Shown: positions 7,499 to 13,030 of the stretch, one piece after another | Position numbering within the stretch: position 1 is the first letter of the stretch | How the letters are laid out: each line of letters begins with the position of its first letter | NCBI GenBank assembly: GCA_052386775.1 | Contig: JBQTJV010000214.1 | Coordinates: 1-13,030 of the forward strand | Reading direction: 5' to 3' | Length of the DNA: 13,030 bases | Source: DSOT01 sp052386775 | Lineage (GTDB): Bacteria > Pseudomonadota > Gammaproteobacteria > Burkholderiales > SG8-41 | The notes under the pieces: model-generated | Told to the model about the DNA's origin: nothing | Databases searched by the model: none | The model's input: only the letters and a program-made list of their open reading frames with translations | Made by a program: the position numbers and the translations under genes

Positions 7499-8554
7499 GT
7501 GCATCGTATAACGCTCATACCGGGCGATGGTATCGGCCCCGAAGTCACCCGCGCCGCCTGCGACATCGTGCTCGCATCGGGCGCGCAGGTCGAGTTCGAG
7601 GAGGTGCTCGCCGGGCAGCGTGCCGAGCGCGAACTCGGCACGCCGCTGCCGGCTGCCGTTTTCGACTCCATCGGCGCGAACCATGTCGCGCTCAAGGGTC
7701 CGACTGCCACGCCATTCGGCGGCGATTACCGCGTGCACATCCAGCGCAGGGACGCCAGCGGTGTGCTGGAGAAACGCAGTTACGCGAGCATCACCATAGC
7801 GCTGCGCAAGGAACTGGGGCTGTTCGTCAACGTGCGCCCCATCAAACGCTACCCGGGCGTCGAGTCACGCTTCGAGCACGTCGATCTCATCATCTTCCGC
7901 GAAAACAGCGAGGATCTCTACGTCGGGGCCGAGCGCATGCTGGACGAAGGGACCGCCGAGGCAATCAAGATCATTTCTCTGCGCGCAAGCGAGCGCGTGG
8001 CGCGCTTCGCGCTCGAATACATGCGCAAGCTCGGGCGGCACAAACTCACGATAGGCCACAAGGCAAACGTCATGAAAATGACGGACGGCCTGTTCCTCAA
8101 GACCGCGCAGGAGACGGCGAAAGCGTACCCCGATATCCTGGTCAACCAGCGGGTCGTCGATGCGCTGTGCATGGAACTCGTGATGAAGCCCGAGACCTTC
8201 GACGGCCTCCTGCTGCCCAATCTGTACGGCGACATCGTTTCCGATCTGGCGGCCGGCCTTGCCGGCGGCCTGGGGGTTGCTCCCGGCGCCAATATCGGGA
8301 CCAATTGCGCGACGTTCGAGGCGGTGCACGGCACGGCGCCCGACATTGCCGGCAAGGACGAAGCCAATCCCATGGCGATGATCCTGTCGGCGGTGATGCT
8401 GTTGCGGCACATCGACCAGGGCAAGGCGGCGGATCGCATCGAGAACGCGCTCAAGGAAGTGCTCAAGGAGAAGCGCGACGTGACGCGCGATCTCGGCGGC
8501 GAGGCCGGCACGCAGCGCATGGCGGCCGCCATCATCGAAAAGCTGAAAGCCTGA
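7499..8554 (+). CDS. NAD-type isocitrate/isopropylmalate dehydrogenase family enzyme
   Basis: Beta-decarboxylating dehydrogenase of 351 residues: it oxidises a 2-hydroxy-3-carboxy acid (isocitrate, isopropylmalate, methylmalate or homoisocitrate class) and releases CO2 to give a 2-oxo acid. Visible are IPGDGIGPE (7-15), the substrate-binding VNVRP (110-114), FRENSEDLYVG (133-143), HKANVMKMTDGLF (187-199, catalytic Lys), LYGDIVSDLAAGLAGG (242-257, metal-binding Asp) and HGTAPDIAGKDEANP (277-291). Asp282-Ile283 stand where NADP-dependent E. coli IDH has Lys344-Tyr345, so NAD use is expected. Ser97 is retained at the IDH position that contacts the substrate gamma-carboxylate, but Thr99 replaces Asn. 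A stretch of roughly 18 residues (about 76-93) seems inserted just before this loop. GTG 7499 is preceded by GAAGGT at 5-nt spacing. The stop overlaps the next start (TGATG), which indicates translational coupling. Its substrate is probably not plain isopropylmalate. Confidence 0.9.
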   Translation: MHRITLIPGDGIGPEVTRAACDIVLASGAQVEFEEVLAGQRAERELGTPLPAAVFDSIGANHVALKGPTATPFGGDYRVHIQRRDASGVLEKRSYASITIALRKELGLFVNVRPIKRYPGVESRFEHVDLIIFRENSEDLYVGAERMLDEGTAEAIKIISLRASERVARFALEYMRKLGRHKLTIGHKANVMKMTDGLFLKTAQETAKAYPDILVNQRVVDALCMELVMKPETFDGLLLPNLYGDIVSDLAAGLAGGLGVAPGANIGTNCATFEAVHGTAPDIAGKDEANPMAMILSAVMLLRHIDQGKAADRIENALKEVLKEKRDVTRDLGGEAGTQRMAAAIIEKLKA

Positions 8555-9606
8555 TGGGCAAGAAAATCGTAGTGGTGGGCGCCGGCGCGATCGGCGGCTA
8601 CGCCGGCGGGCACCTGACCCGCGCCGGTCATGACGTGACGTTCATCGATCCGTGGCCGGAGCACGTCGAATACATGCGCGCGCACGGACTGCAGCTCTCC
8701 GGGCTCACGCCCGAGGAGACGCATTCCATTCCAGTCAAGGCTCTGCACCTCTGCGAGGTGCAGAGCCTGATCAAGGACCGGCCGATCGATATCGCCTTCA
8801 TGTGCATGAAGTCCTACGACACCGAGTGGGCGACGCACATGATCCGGCCCTATCTCGCGCCGGACGGGTTCGTGGTTTCGCTGCAGAATTGCATCAACGA
8901 GGAGCGCATCGCCGCCATCGTGGGTTGGGGCAAGACGCTCGGCTGCATCGCGAGCCTGGTGGCCGCGGAGCTGTATGCACCGGGGCATATCAAGCGCACC
9001 GTGCCGATCGGCGGCGAGAAGCACATCGTATTTCGCGTCGGCGAAGTCCACGGCCGCGTCACGAAGCGCGCACAGGAAATCGCGGAGATGCTGAAAGCCG
9101 CCGACAGCTCCAAGGTCACCACCAATCTCTGGGGCGAGCGCTGGTCGAAGCTCGTGGTCAACTCGATGCGCAACGGCCTCTCCGCGGCGAGCGGCCTCAA
9201 CGGCAATGCACGGGACACGGCCGAGGGGCCGCGCTGGCTGTCGATCCGGCTGGGGTCGCAAGCCGTGCGCGTGGGCCAGGCCCACGGCTTCCAACTGGAA
9301 CGCATGCTCGGCATGGAACCGGAGACGCTGGCGCGCGCCGGCGAGGGCAATCGCGACGCGCTTGCGGAGATCGTGGACATCCTCCTTGAGGCATCGAAGA
9401 AGCGCTCGGACGAGCAGCGGCCGTCGATGGCGCAGGATATCGCCAAGGGGCGTCGCACCGAGACCGACTTCATCAACGGTTACGTCTTCGCCAAGGGTGA
9501 AGAGATTGGCGTGCCGGCGCATACCCACGCCAGGATGAACGAGATCGTGCGCAAGGTCGAGCGCGGCGAACTCAAGGCGAGTCCGGACAATATCGCGGGG
9601 TTGTAA
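8554..9606 (+). CDS. Ketopantoate reductase family protein (ApbA/PanE-like 2-oxo acid reductase)
   Basis: NAD(P)H-dependent reductase of the 2-dehydropantoate 2-reductase family, 350 residues. The N-terminal Rossmann fold starts with KKIVVVGAGAIGG (GxGxxG at 9-14). The C-terminal domain contains RWSKLVVN, with catalytic-type Lys199 and Asn203, and DIAKGRRTETDFINGYV, with Glu303 at the place of the substrate-binding acid of E. coli PanE. It is nearly 50 residues longer than E. coli PanE (about 300). ATG 8554 overlaps the preceding TGA and no strong Shine-Dalgarno is present, so translation is probably coupled to the dehydrogenase gene. The LeuC-like gene starts 3 bp after the stop. The setting within a catabolic-looking operon suggests a 2-oxo or 2-hydroxy acid other than ketopantoate. 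Family certain, substrate unknown. Confidence 0.88.
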   Translation: MGKKIVVVGAGAIGGYAGGHLTRAGHDVTFIDPWPEHVEYMRAHGLQLSGLTPEETHSIPVKALHLCEVQSLIKDRPIDIAFMCMKSYDTEWATHMIRPYLAPDGFVVSLQNCINEERIAAIVGWGKTLGCIASLVAAELYAPGHIKRTVPIGGEKHIVFRVGEVHGRVTKRAQEIAEMLKAADSSKVTTNLWGERWSKLVVNSMRNGLSAASGLNGNARDTAEGPRWLSIRLGSQAVRVGQAHGFQLERMLGMEPETLARAGEGNRDALAEIVDILLEASKKRSDEQRPSMAQDIAKGRRTETDFINGYVFAKGEEIGVPAHTHARMNEIVRKVERGELKASPDNIAGL

Positions 9607-9609
9607 GAC

Positions 9610-11019
9610 ATGGCGGCATCGACGATGTTCGAAAAGATCTGGCGCAGGCATGTCATCGCGGAAGAAGACGGCGAACTGCTGCTGCACGTGGATCGGGCGC
9701 TGATCCACGAGGGTTCCTCGCACGCCTTCGAGAAGCTCGACAGCCAGCAGCGCACGGTCGCCCGGCCGCGCCAGGTGTTCGCGTTCAACGATCACTACGT
9801 GCCGACCACCGGGCGGGACAAGGGCGTGGACGGCATCGCGATACCCGAAATCCGCAACATGGTGCTCAAGCTCGCCGCCAACACGGCGAAGCATGGCATT
9901 ACGCTGTTCGGCATCGACGACCCGCGACAGGGAATCCTTCACATCGTGCCGCCGGAGCAGGGGATCACGCAGCCCGGTCTGCTCATCTGCGGCGCGGATT
10001 CTCACACCTCGACGCACGGTGCATTCGGGTGTCTCGCGTTCGGCATCGGCGCCTCCGAGATGATGCATGTCATGGCGACGCAGACGATCTGGCAGCGTGC
10101 GTCGAAGACGATGCGGATCACGATAAACGGCGCGCTGGGCTTTGGCGTGGCGCCGAAGGACGTGATACTCGCCATCATCGCGAAGATCGGCGCGGGCGGC
10201 GGCGTCGGGCATGTCATCGAATACGCCGGCCCGGCCATCAAGGCGATGACCATGGAGGGGCGCATGACGGTGTGCAACATGTCGATCGAAGGCGGGGCGC
10301 GCGCCGGCATGGTGGCGCCCGATGAAACGACCTTCGAGTACATGGCAGGCCGGCCTTACGCGCCGATCGGCCCGGCGTGGGAGGAGGCGCTCGCGTTCTG
10401 GAAGACAGTGCCGTCCGATGCCGATGCCGCCTTCGACCAGGAAGTGGCCCTTGAAGGCAGCGATATCGCGCCGATGGTGACCTGGGGCACGAGTCCGGAG
10501 CACGCGTCGCCGATCACCGGCACCGCGCCCGATCCGGATCGCGCTCCGAATGAAACCAAGCGCGCGGAAATCGCCGCAGCCCTCGAATATCAGGGCCTTG
10601 CGCCCGGCATGGCCTTCACCGACATCGCCATCGACCGGGTCTTCATCGGCTCGTGCACCAACAGCCGCATCGAGGATCTGCGTGCGGCGGCCGAGGTGGC
10701 GCGGCGCGGACGGACGCGTGTGCCGGCGTGGATCGTGCCGGGATCGCGAGCGGTGCAGCGGCAGGCGGAGCAGGAAGGGCTCGATCGCATTTTCAAGGAC
10801 GCCGGTTTCGAGTGGCGCGATCCGGGCTGTTCGCTGTGCACCGCCATCAACGGCGATCAGCTCAAACCCGGCGAGCGCTGCGCCTCCACCTCGAACCGCA
10901 ATTTCCGCGGGCGTCAGGGAACCGGGAGCCATACGCACCTCGTCAGCCCGTCGATGGCCGCAGCGGCGGCATTGACCGGCCGCCTCACTGACGTGCGCGA
11001 ACTGTTGGGCAAAGGTTGA
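9610..11019 (+). CDS. Aconitase-family dehydratase large subunit (LeuC-like)
   Basis: Large subunit of a two-part [4Fe-4S] hydro-lyase of the isopropylmalate isomerase / homoaconitase class, 469 residues like LeuC. The enzyme class moves a hydroxyl between adjacent carbons of a carboxylic acid through a dehydrated intermediate. The cluster ligands are Cys349 (FIGSCTNSRIEDL), Cys407 and Cys410 (DPGCSLC). Other signatures are ICGADSHTSTHGAFG, GIGASEMMHVMATQT and STSNRNFRGRQGTGSHTHLVSP. ATG 9610 follows the reductase stop by 3 bp with only a weak GGGG upstream; an in-frame ATG at 9625 is the alternative. The small-subunit gene lies 100 bp downstream. The neighbouring IDH-like gene, the Tct transporter and the absence of leuA argue for a catabolic isomerase rather than leucine synthesis, but this is inference. 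Confidence 0.92.
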   Translation: MAASTMFEKIWRRHVIAEEDGELLLHVDRALIHEGSSHAFEKLDSQQRTVARPRQVFAFNDHYVPTTGRDKGVDGIAIPEIRNMVLKLAANTAKHGITLFGIDDPRQGILHIVPPEQGITQPGLLICGADSHTSTHGAFGCLAFGIGASEMMHVMATQTIWQRASKTMRITINGALGFGVAPKDVILAIIAKIGAGGGVGHVIEYAGPAIKAMTMEGRMTVCNMSIEGGARAGMVAPDETTFEYMAGRPYAPIGPAWEEALAFWKTVPSDADAAFDQEVALEGSDIAPMVTWGTSPEHASPITGTAPDPDRAPNETKRAEIAAALEYQGLAPGMAFTDIAIDRVFIGSCTNSRIEDLRAAAEVARRGRTRVPAWIVPGSRAVQRQAEQEGLDRIFKDAGFEWRDPGCSLCTAINGDQLKPGERCASTSNRNFRGRQGTGSHTHLVSPSMAAAAALTGRLTDVRELLGKG

Positions 11020-11034
11020 TGCTCGGCACCTTTG

Positions 11035-11108
11035 CCCTTCAACAAGCTCAGGCGAGCGGTGTTTTGAAAAGTAACCCGTTCGTGTTGAGTTCGTCGAAAC
11101 ATGAACGG
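11035..11108. repeat. REP-like inverted repeat pair between the LeuC-like and LeuD-like genes
   Basis: The left arm CCCTTCAACAAGCTCAGG continues to GCGAGCGG (11035-11059). The right arm (11076-11108) is a degenerate inverted copy: its reverse complement begins CCGTTCATGTTTCGACGAAC and ends ACACGAACGG. The right arm is itself nearly palindromic (GTTCGTGTTGAG against CATGAAC). The core resembles the CTTCGACAAGCTCAGG-type repeats scattered between genes in many proteobacteria, as I recall. A 16-nt spacer including GTTTTGAAAAG separates the arms. It fills nearly the whole 100-bp gap, and the LeuD-like Shine-Dalgarno (CAGGGAA) lies immediately after it. Confidence 0.65.
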
Positions 11109-11119
11109 CAGGGAACCCG

Positions 11120-11734
11120 ATGACGCCATTCACAAAGCTCACCGCGATTGCGGCGCCGATCGACGAGCCGAACGTCGACACCAACCAGCTCTGCCCCACG
11201 CGCTTCAACAAGGTGCCGCGCGGGCCGGGGCACGCGCGCATCCTGTTCCACGACCGGCGCTTCGCGCTCGACGGCACGCCGAAGGACCACATCCTCAACC
11301 GCGAACCGTTCTCCCGCGCGCAGATCATCGTCGCCGACCGTAACTGGGGCTGCGGCTCCTCGCGCGAGAGCGCGGTCTATGCGCTCTACGAATTCGGCAT
11401 CCGCTGCGTCATTGCACCGAGTTTTGGCGACATTCACGCCAACAACTGCGCCAAGAACGGCCTGCTGCCCGTCGTGTTGAGCGACCCCGAATGCGCCGCC
11501 ATCCGGGCGCAGTTGAATTCACGACCGGGCGCGACGCTGAGCGTGGACCTTGCGGCGCAGACCGTTACCGCTGCCGATGGCGTCGTTCATCGCTTCGACA
11601 TCCATCCGGTGCGCAAGAAATGCCTGCTGGAAGGGCTCGACGACATCGCGCGCACCCGCCAGTACGCCGAAAGAATCGAAGGCTTCGAGGAAGCCTACCG
11701 CAACGAACGCCCCTGGCTCTATTCGAATCCGTAG
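11120..11734 (+). CDS. Aconitase-family dehydratase small subunit (LeuD-like)
   Basis: Small (swivel-domain) subunit that completes the active site of the LeuC-like large subunit, 204 residues against about 200 for LeuD. Diagnostic motifs are NVDTNQLCPTRF near the N-terminus (about 18-29), NWGCGSSRESAVYAL (about 75-89, the swivel substrate-binding loop), PSFGDIHANNCAKNGLLPV (about 99-117), and FDIHPVRKKCLLEGLDDI near the C-terminus, where LeuD has its FxLD/CL-GLD segment. ATG 11120 has CAGGGAA 5-6 nt upstream. The REP-like pair lies between it and the large-subunit gene, which could change mRNA stability or the relative output of the two subunits. Its 3' end overlaps the convergent amidohydrolase gene by 16 bp. 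The reaction is assigned only to class. Confidence 0.92.
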   Translation: MTPFTKLTAIAAPIDEPNVDTNQLCPTRFNKVPRGPGHARILFHDRRFALDGTPKDHILNREPFSRAQIIVADRNWGCGSSRESAVYALYEFGIRCVIAPSFGDIHANNCAKNGLLPVVLSDPECAAIRAQLNSRPGATLSVDLAAQTVTAADGVVHRFDIHPVRKKCLLEGLDDIARTRQYAERIEGFEEAYRNERPWLYSNP

Positions 11735-12594
11735 AGGCGCGTGGGATTCTCGACCAGGATCTTTCGGCGCAGGCTTTCGTCCGGTGTCCAGGTGTTGAAG
11801 AGATCGAGCAGGTGCCCGTCATCGGGCATCGGTTCCTGAAGCCGCGGGTGCGGCCAGTCGCTGCCCCACACGACCCGCTCGGGGTTCGCTTTTACCAGCG
11901 CTTCGTGAAACGGGCGCGCATCCGGATAGTCGGGATAGCGCTTCGAGATGCGGTAGGCGCCTGACACCTTCACCCACAGTTTCCCTTGCGCAAGCAGCCG
12001 GCAGGTCAGCTCAAACCCCGGTTGATCAACCTCGAGCGCCGCATCGATGCTGCCCATGTGATCGAGGACGATGGGCAGCGTCAATCCGCTGAAGTAGGGC
12101 ACCGCATCCTCCAGAAAATTGACGTCCATCATGAATTGAGCGTGCAGGCCGAATTCGGCCATGCGGGGGGCAAGCGCAGCAAAAGTCTTCAGGCCCAGCG
12201 GGCTGTAGCCACGGCCTTTCGGCATGTGATGGAAGCGCAGTCCACGGATACCGGCGTCCGCCATGCGCTTCAGTTCCGCAGTGCGCACGTCGTCGTTCAC
12301 GATTCCCACGGCGCGGAGCCGTTGCGGAAAACGGCGCAGCGCATCGATCAGCACGGCATTGTCGGTGCCGTGCGCGTTGCCCTGCACGATCACGCCGCGC
12401 GCGATGCCCAGGCGTTCGTGCATTGCGAGCAGCGCTTCCAGCGGTGCGTCCGCCGGGGTATATGCACGCTGCGCGGAGTAAGGAAATCTTTCGCGCGGGC
12501 CGAACAGGTGGAAGTGCGCGTCGCACGCGCCTGTCGGAGTCGGCAGTTCGGGGCGCTTCGGATCGGCAATGGGCGGCGGGCAGGGAATTTCCAC
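11719..12594 (-). CDS. Amidohydrolase of the 2-pyrone-4,6-dicarboxylate hydrolase (LigI-like) family
   Basis: TIM-barrel hydrolase of the amidohydrolase-2 family (PF04909), 291 residues. Relatives open lactone or pyrone carboxylates: LigI converts 2-pyrone-4,6-dicarboxylate to 4-oxalomesaconate. Visible are HxH (His27, His29) in CDAHFHLFGP, then RAYTP, GVIVQGNAHGTDN, GIRGLRFHHMP, LPIVLDHMGSID, LWVKVSGAYRIS and VVWGSDWPHP, whose Asp246 matches the catalytic Asp of the family (Asp248 in LigI, from memory). The frame stays open to 12942, but that extension reads antisense through the response-regulator gene. GTG 12594 is preferred because AGGTGA (12604-12599) lies at correct spacing and VEIPCPPP before the HxH fits homologues. 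The gene converges on the LeuD-like gene with a 16-bp overlap. Lactone or pyrone specificity is likely, but the exact substrate is unknown. Confidence 0.87.
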   Translation of the reverse strand: MEIPCPPPIADPKRPELPTPTGACDAHFHLFGPRERFPYSAQRAYTPADAPLEALLAMHERLGIARGVIVQGNAHGTDNAVLIDALRRFPQRLRAVGIVNDDVRTAELKRMADAGIRGLRFHHMPKGRGYSPLGLKTFAALAPRMAEFGLHAQFMMDVNFLEDAVPYFSGLTLPIVLDHMGSIDAALEVDQPGFELTCRLLAQGKLWVKVSGAYRISKRYPDYPDARPFHEALVKANPERVVWGSDWPHPRLQEPMPDDGHLLDLFNTWTPDESLRRKILVENPTRLYGFE

Positions 12595-12598
12595 GGGC

Positions 12599-12604
12599 TC
12601 ACCT
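12599..12604 (-). promoter_or_regulatory. Ribosome-binding site that fixes the amidohydrolase start
   Basis: On the minus strand AGGTGA (12604-12599) precedes GTG 12594 by 4 nt (about 7 nt from AGG). It is the best Shine-Dalgarno match in the region and supports the 291-residue protein over longer in-frame versions. An AT-rich stretch (12621-12636) about 30 nt upstream could belong to its promoter, but no convincing -35/-10 pair was found. Confidence 0.55.
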
Positions 12605-12747
12605 GGTCGGGAAATACTGCATATTAAATCAAAGAAGTGGAAGAACTCTGTCGAAAGAGCGGAACGCAAGCGGGAAAGCGACGGTCCCACCCCCTTAGCG
12701 AGGCCCGGCTCGCAGCACTCCTGAAGAAAGGCTGTTGAGAAAGCTGA

Positions 12748-13030
12748 ATGCGCTCCATGAGCTCCCCATTGTTTGACGACAACCCTACCATCCTGGCGGT
12801 GGACGACCAGGCGACGAATCTGCTTTCGCTGGAGGTCGTCCTGCAGCACCAGTTCAACCTGATCCCGGCGCATTCGGGAGCCGAGGCGATCGCCATCCTG
12901 CAACAGAGGCAGGACATCGACGTGGTACTGATGGATGTCCACATGCCGGTCATGGACGGATTCGAGACCGCCGCCCAGATCAAGAAGATGGCGCCCTGCC
13001 AGGAAATCCCGATCATCTTCATCACGGCCA
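12748..13030 (+). CDS. Response regulator receiver-domain protein (partial, C-terminus outside window)
   Basis: Start of a two-component response regulator; 94 complete codons are present before the right edge. The receiver fold is clear: TILAVDDQATN supplies the acidic pair near the N-terminus (about 14-24), VLMDVHMPVMDGFE contains the phospho-acceptor Asp (about 68-81), and IPIIFITA supplies the conserved Thr at the edge. The conserved Lys and any output domain are beyond the window, so the effector (diguanylate cyclase, HD-GYP, histidine kinase hybrid, DNA-binding or stand-alone) is unknown. ATG 12748 or ATG 12757 could be the start; neither has a strong Shine-Dalgarno. It is divergent from the amidohydrolase gene with a 153-bp gap and has no visible functional link to the carboxylate cluster. 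Confidence 0.9.
   Translation, partial: MRSMSSPLFDDNPTILAVDDQATNLLSLEVVLQHQFNLIPAHSGAEAIAILQQRQDIDVVLMDVHMPVMDGFETAAQIKKMAPCQEIPIIFITA

Noticed and set aside
8167..8553. N-terminal extension that would make the reductase 479 residues
   Set aside because: The added residues are an out-of-frame reading of the dehydrogenase 3' end. The Rossmann motif begins right after ATG 8554, which overlaps the upstream stop.
7918..11328. 1136-codon open frame on the minus strand
   Set aside because: It runs antisense across the dehydrogenase, reductase and LeuC/LeuD-like genes, all of which have clear family motifs. Its translation is Arg/His/Ala-rich with no recognisable domain; GC-rich codon use on the opposite strand explains it.
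3683..11734. Reading the cluster as an ordinary leucine or isoleucine biosynthetic operon (ilvB-leuBCD)
   Set aside because: There is no leuA, ilvN or ilvC. A Tct transporter sits in the middle, the dehydrogenase loop is IDH-like rather than LeuB-like, and the ThDP motif differs from IlvB.
12595..12942. Upstream extension of the amidohydrolase to 407 residues
   Set aside because: It reads antisense through the response-regulator gene and shows no family similarity. GTG 12594 has a good Shine-Dalgarno and a family-like N-terminus.

Overview
The window is GC-rich, densely coded DNA from a Gram-negative proteobacterium. A betaproteobacterium (Burkholderiales-like) is the best guess. The grounds are an AcnA-type aconitase, a TctB/TctA tripartite tricarboxylate transporter pair (a family greatly expanded in that class), GTG starts, and a REP-like repeat. 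The taxonomic call is inference from gene content. No RNA gene, insertion sequence, CRISPR array or prophage was seen.

Layout. The left part runs on the minus strand. A partial FAD-binding oxidase of the D-2-hydroxyglutarate dehydrogenase type (1-653) leaves the left edge, and a complete acnA (773-3451) lies upstream of it. The 119 bp between them hold a weak terminator, a perfect 9-bp inverted repeat and a consensus -10 box so close to the oxidase ATG that its transcript may be leaderless. A divergent region (3452-3682) separates acnA from a plus-strand cluster: a ThDP-dependent acetolactate-synthase-like enzyme (3683-5311), tctB (5502-5960), tctA (5970-7478), an NAD-type isocitrate/isopropylmalate dehydrogenase homologue (7499-8554), a ketopantoate-reductase-family protein (8554-9606), and LeuC-like and LeuD-like dehydratase subunits (9610-11019 and 11120-11734). 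A LigI-like amidohydrolase (11719-12594, minus) meets the cluster tail to tail with a 16-bp overlap. The first 94 codons of a response-regulator receiver domain (12748 onward, plus) run off the right edge.

How the genes may work together. From tctB to the LeuC-like gene, gaps are 20 bp or less, so these five genes look like one operon. The ThDP gene and the LeuD-like gene probably belong to it. A coherent reading is uptake of a tri- or dicarboxylate by the Tct permease, isomerisation of its hydroxyl group by the LeuCD-like hydro-lyase, NAD-linked oxidative decarboxylation by the dehydrogenase, and processing of the resulting 2-oxo acid by the ThDP enzyme and/or the reductase. The amidohydrolase could supply a substrate by opening a lactone or pyrone carboxylate. 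Enzyme families are well supported. The substrate and the pathway as a whole are inference, and I do not recognise this combination as a described pathway.
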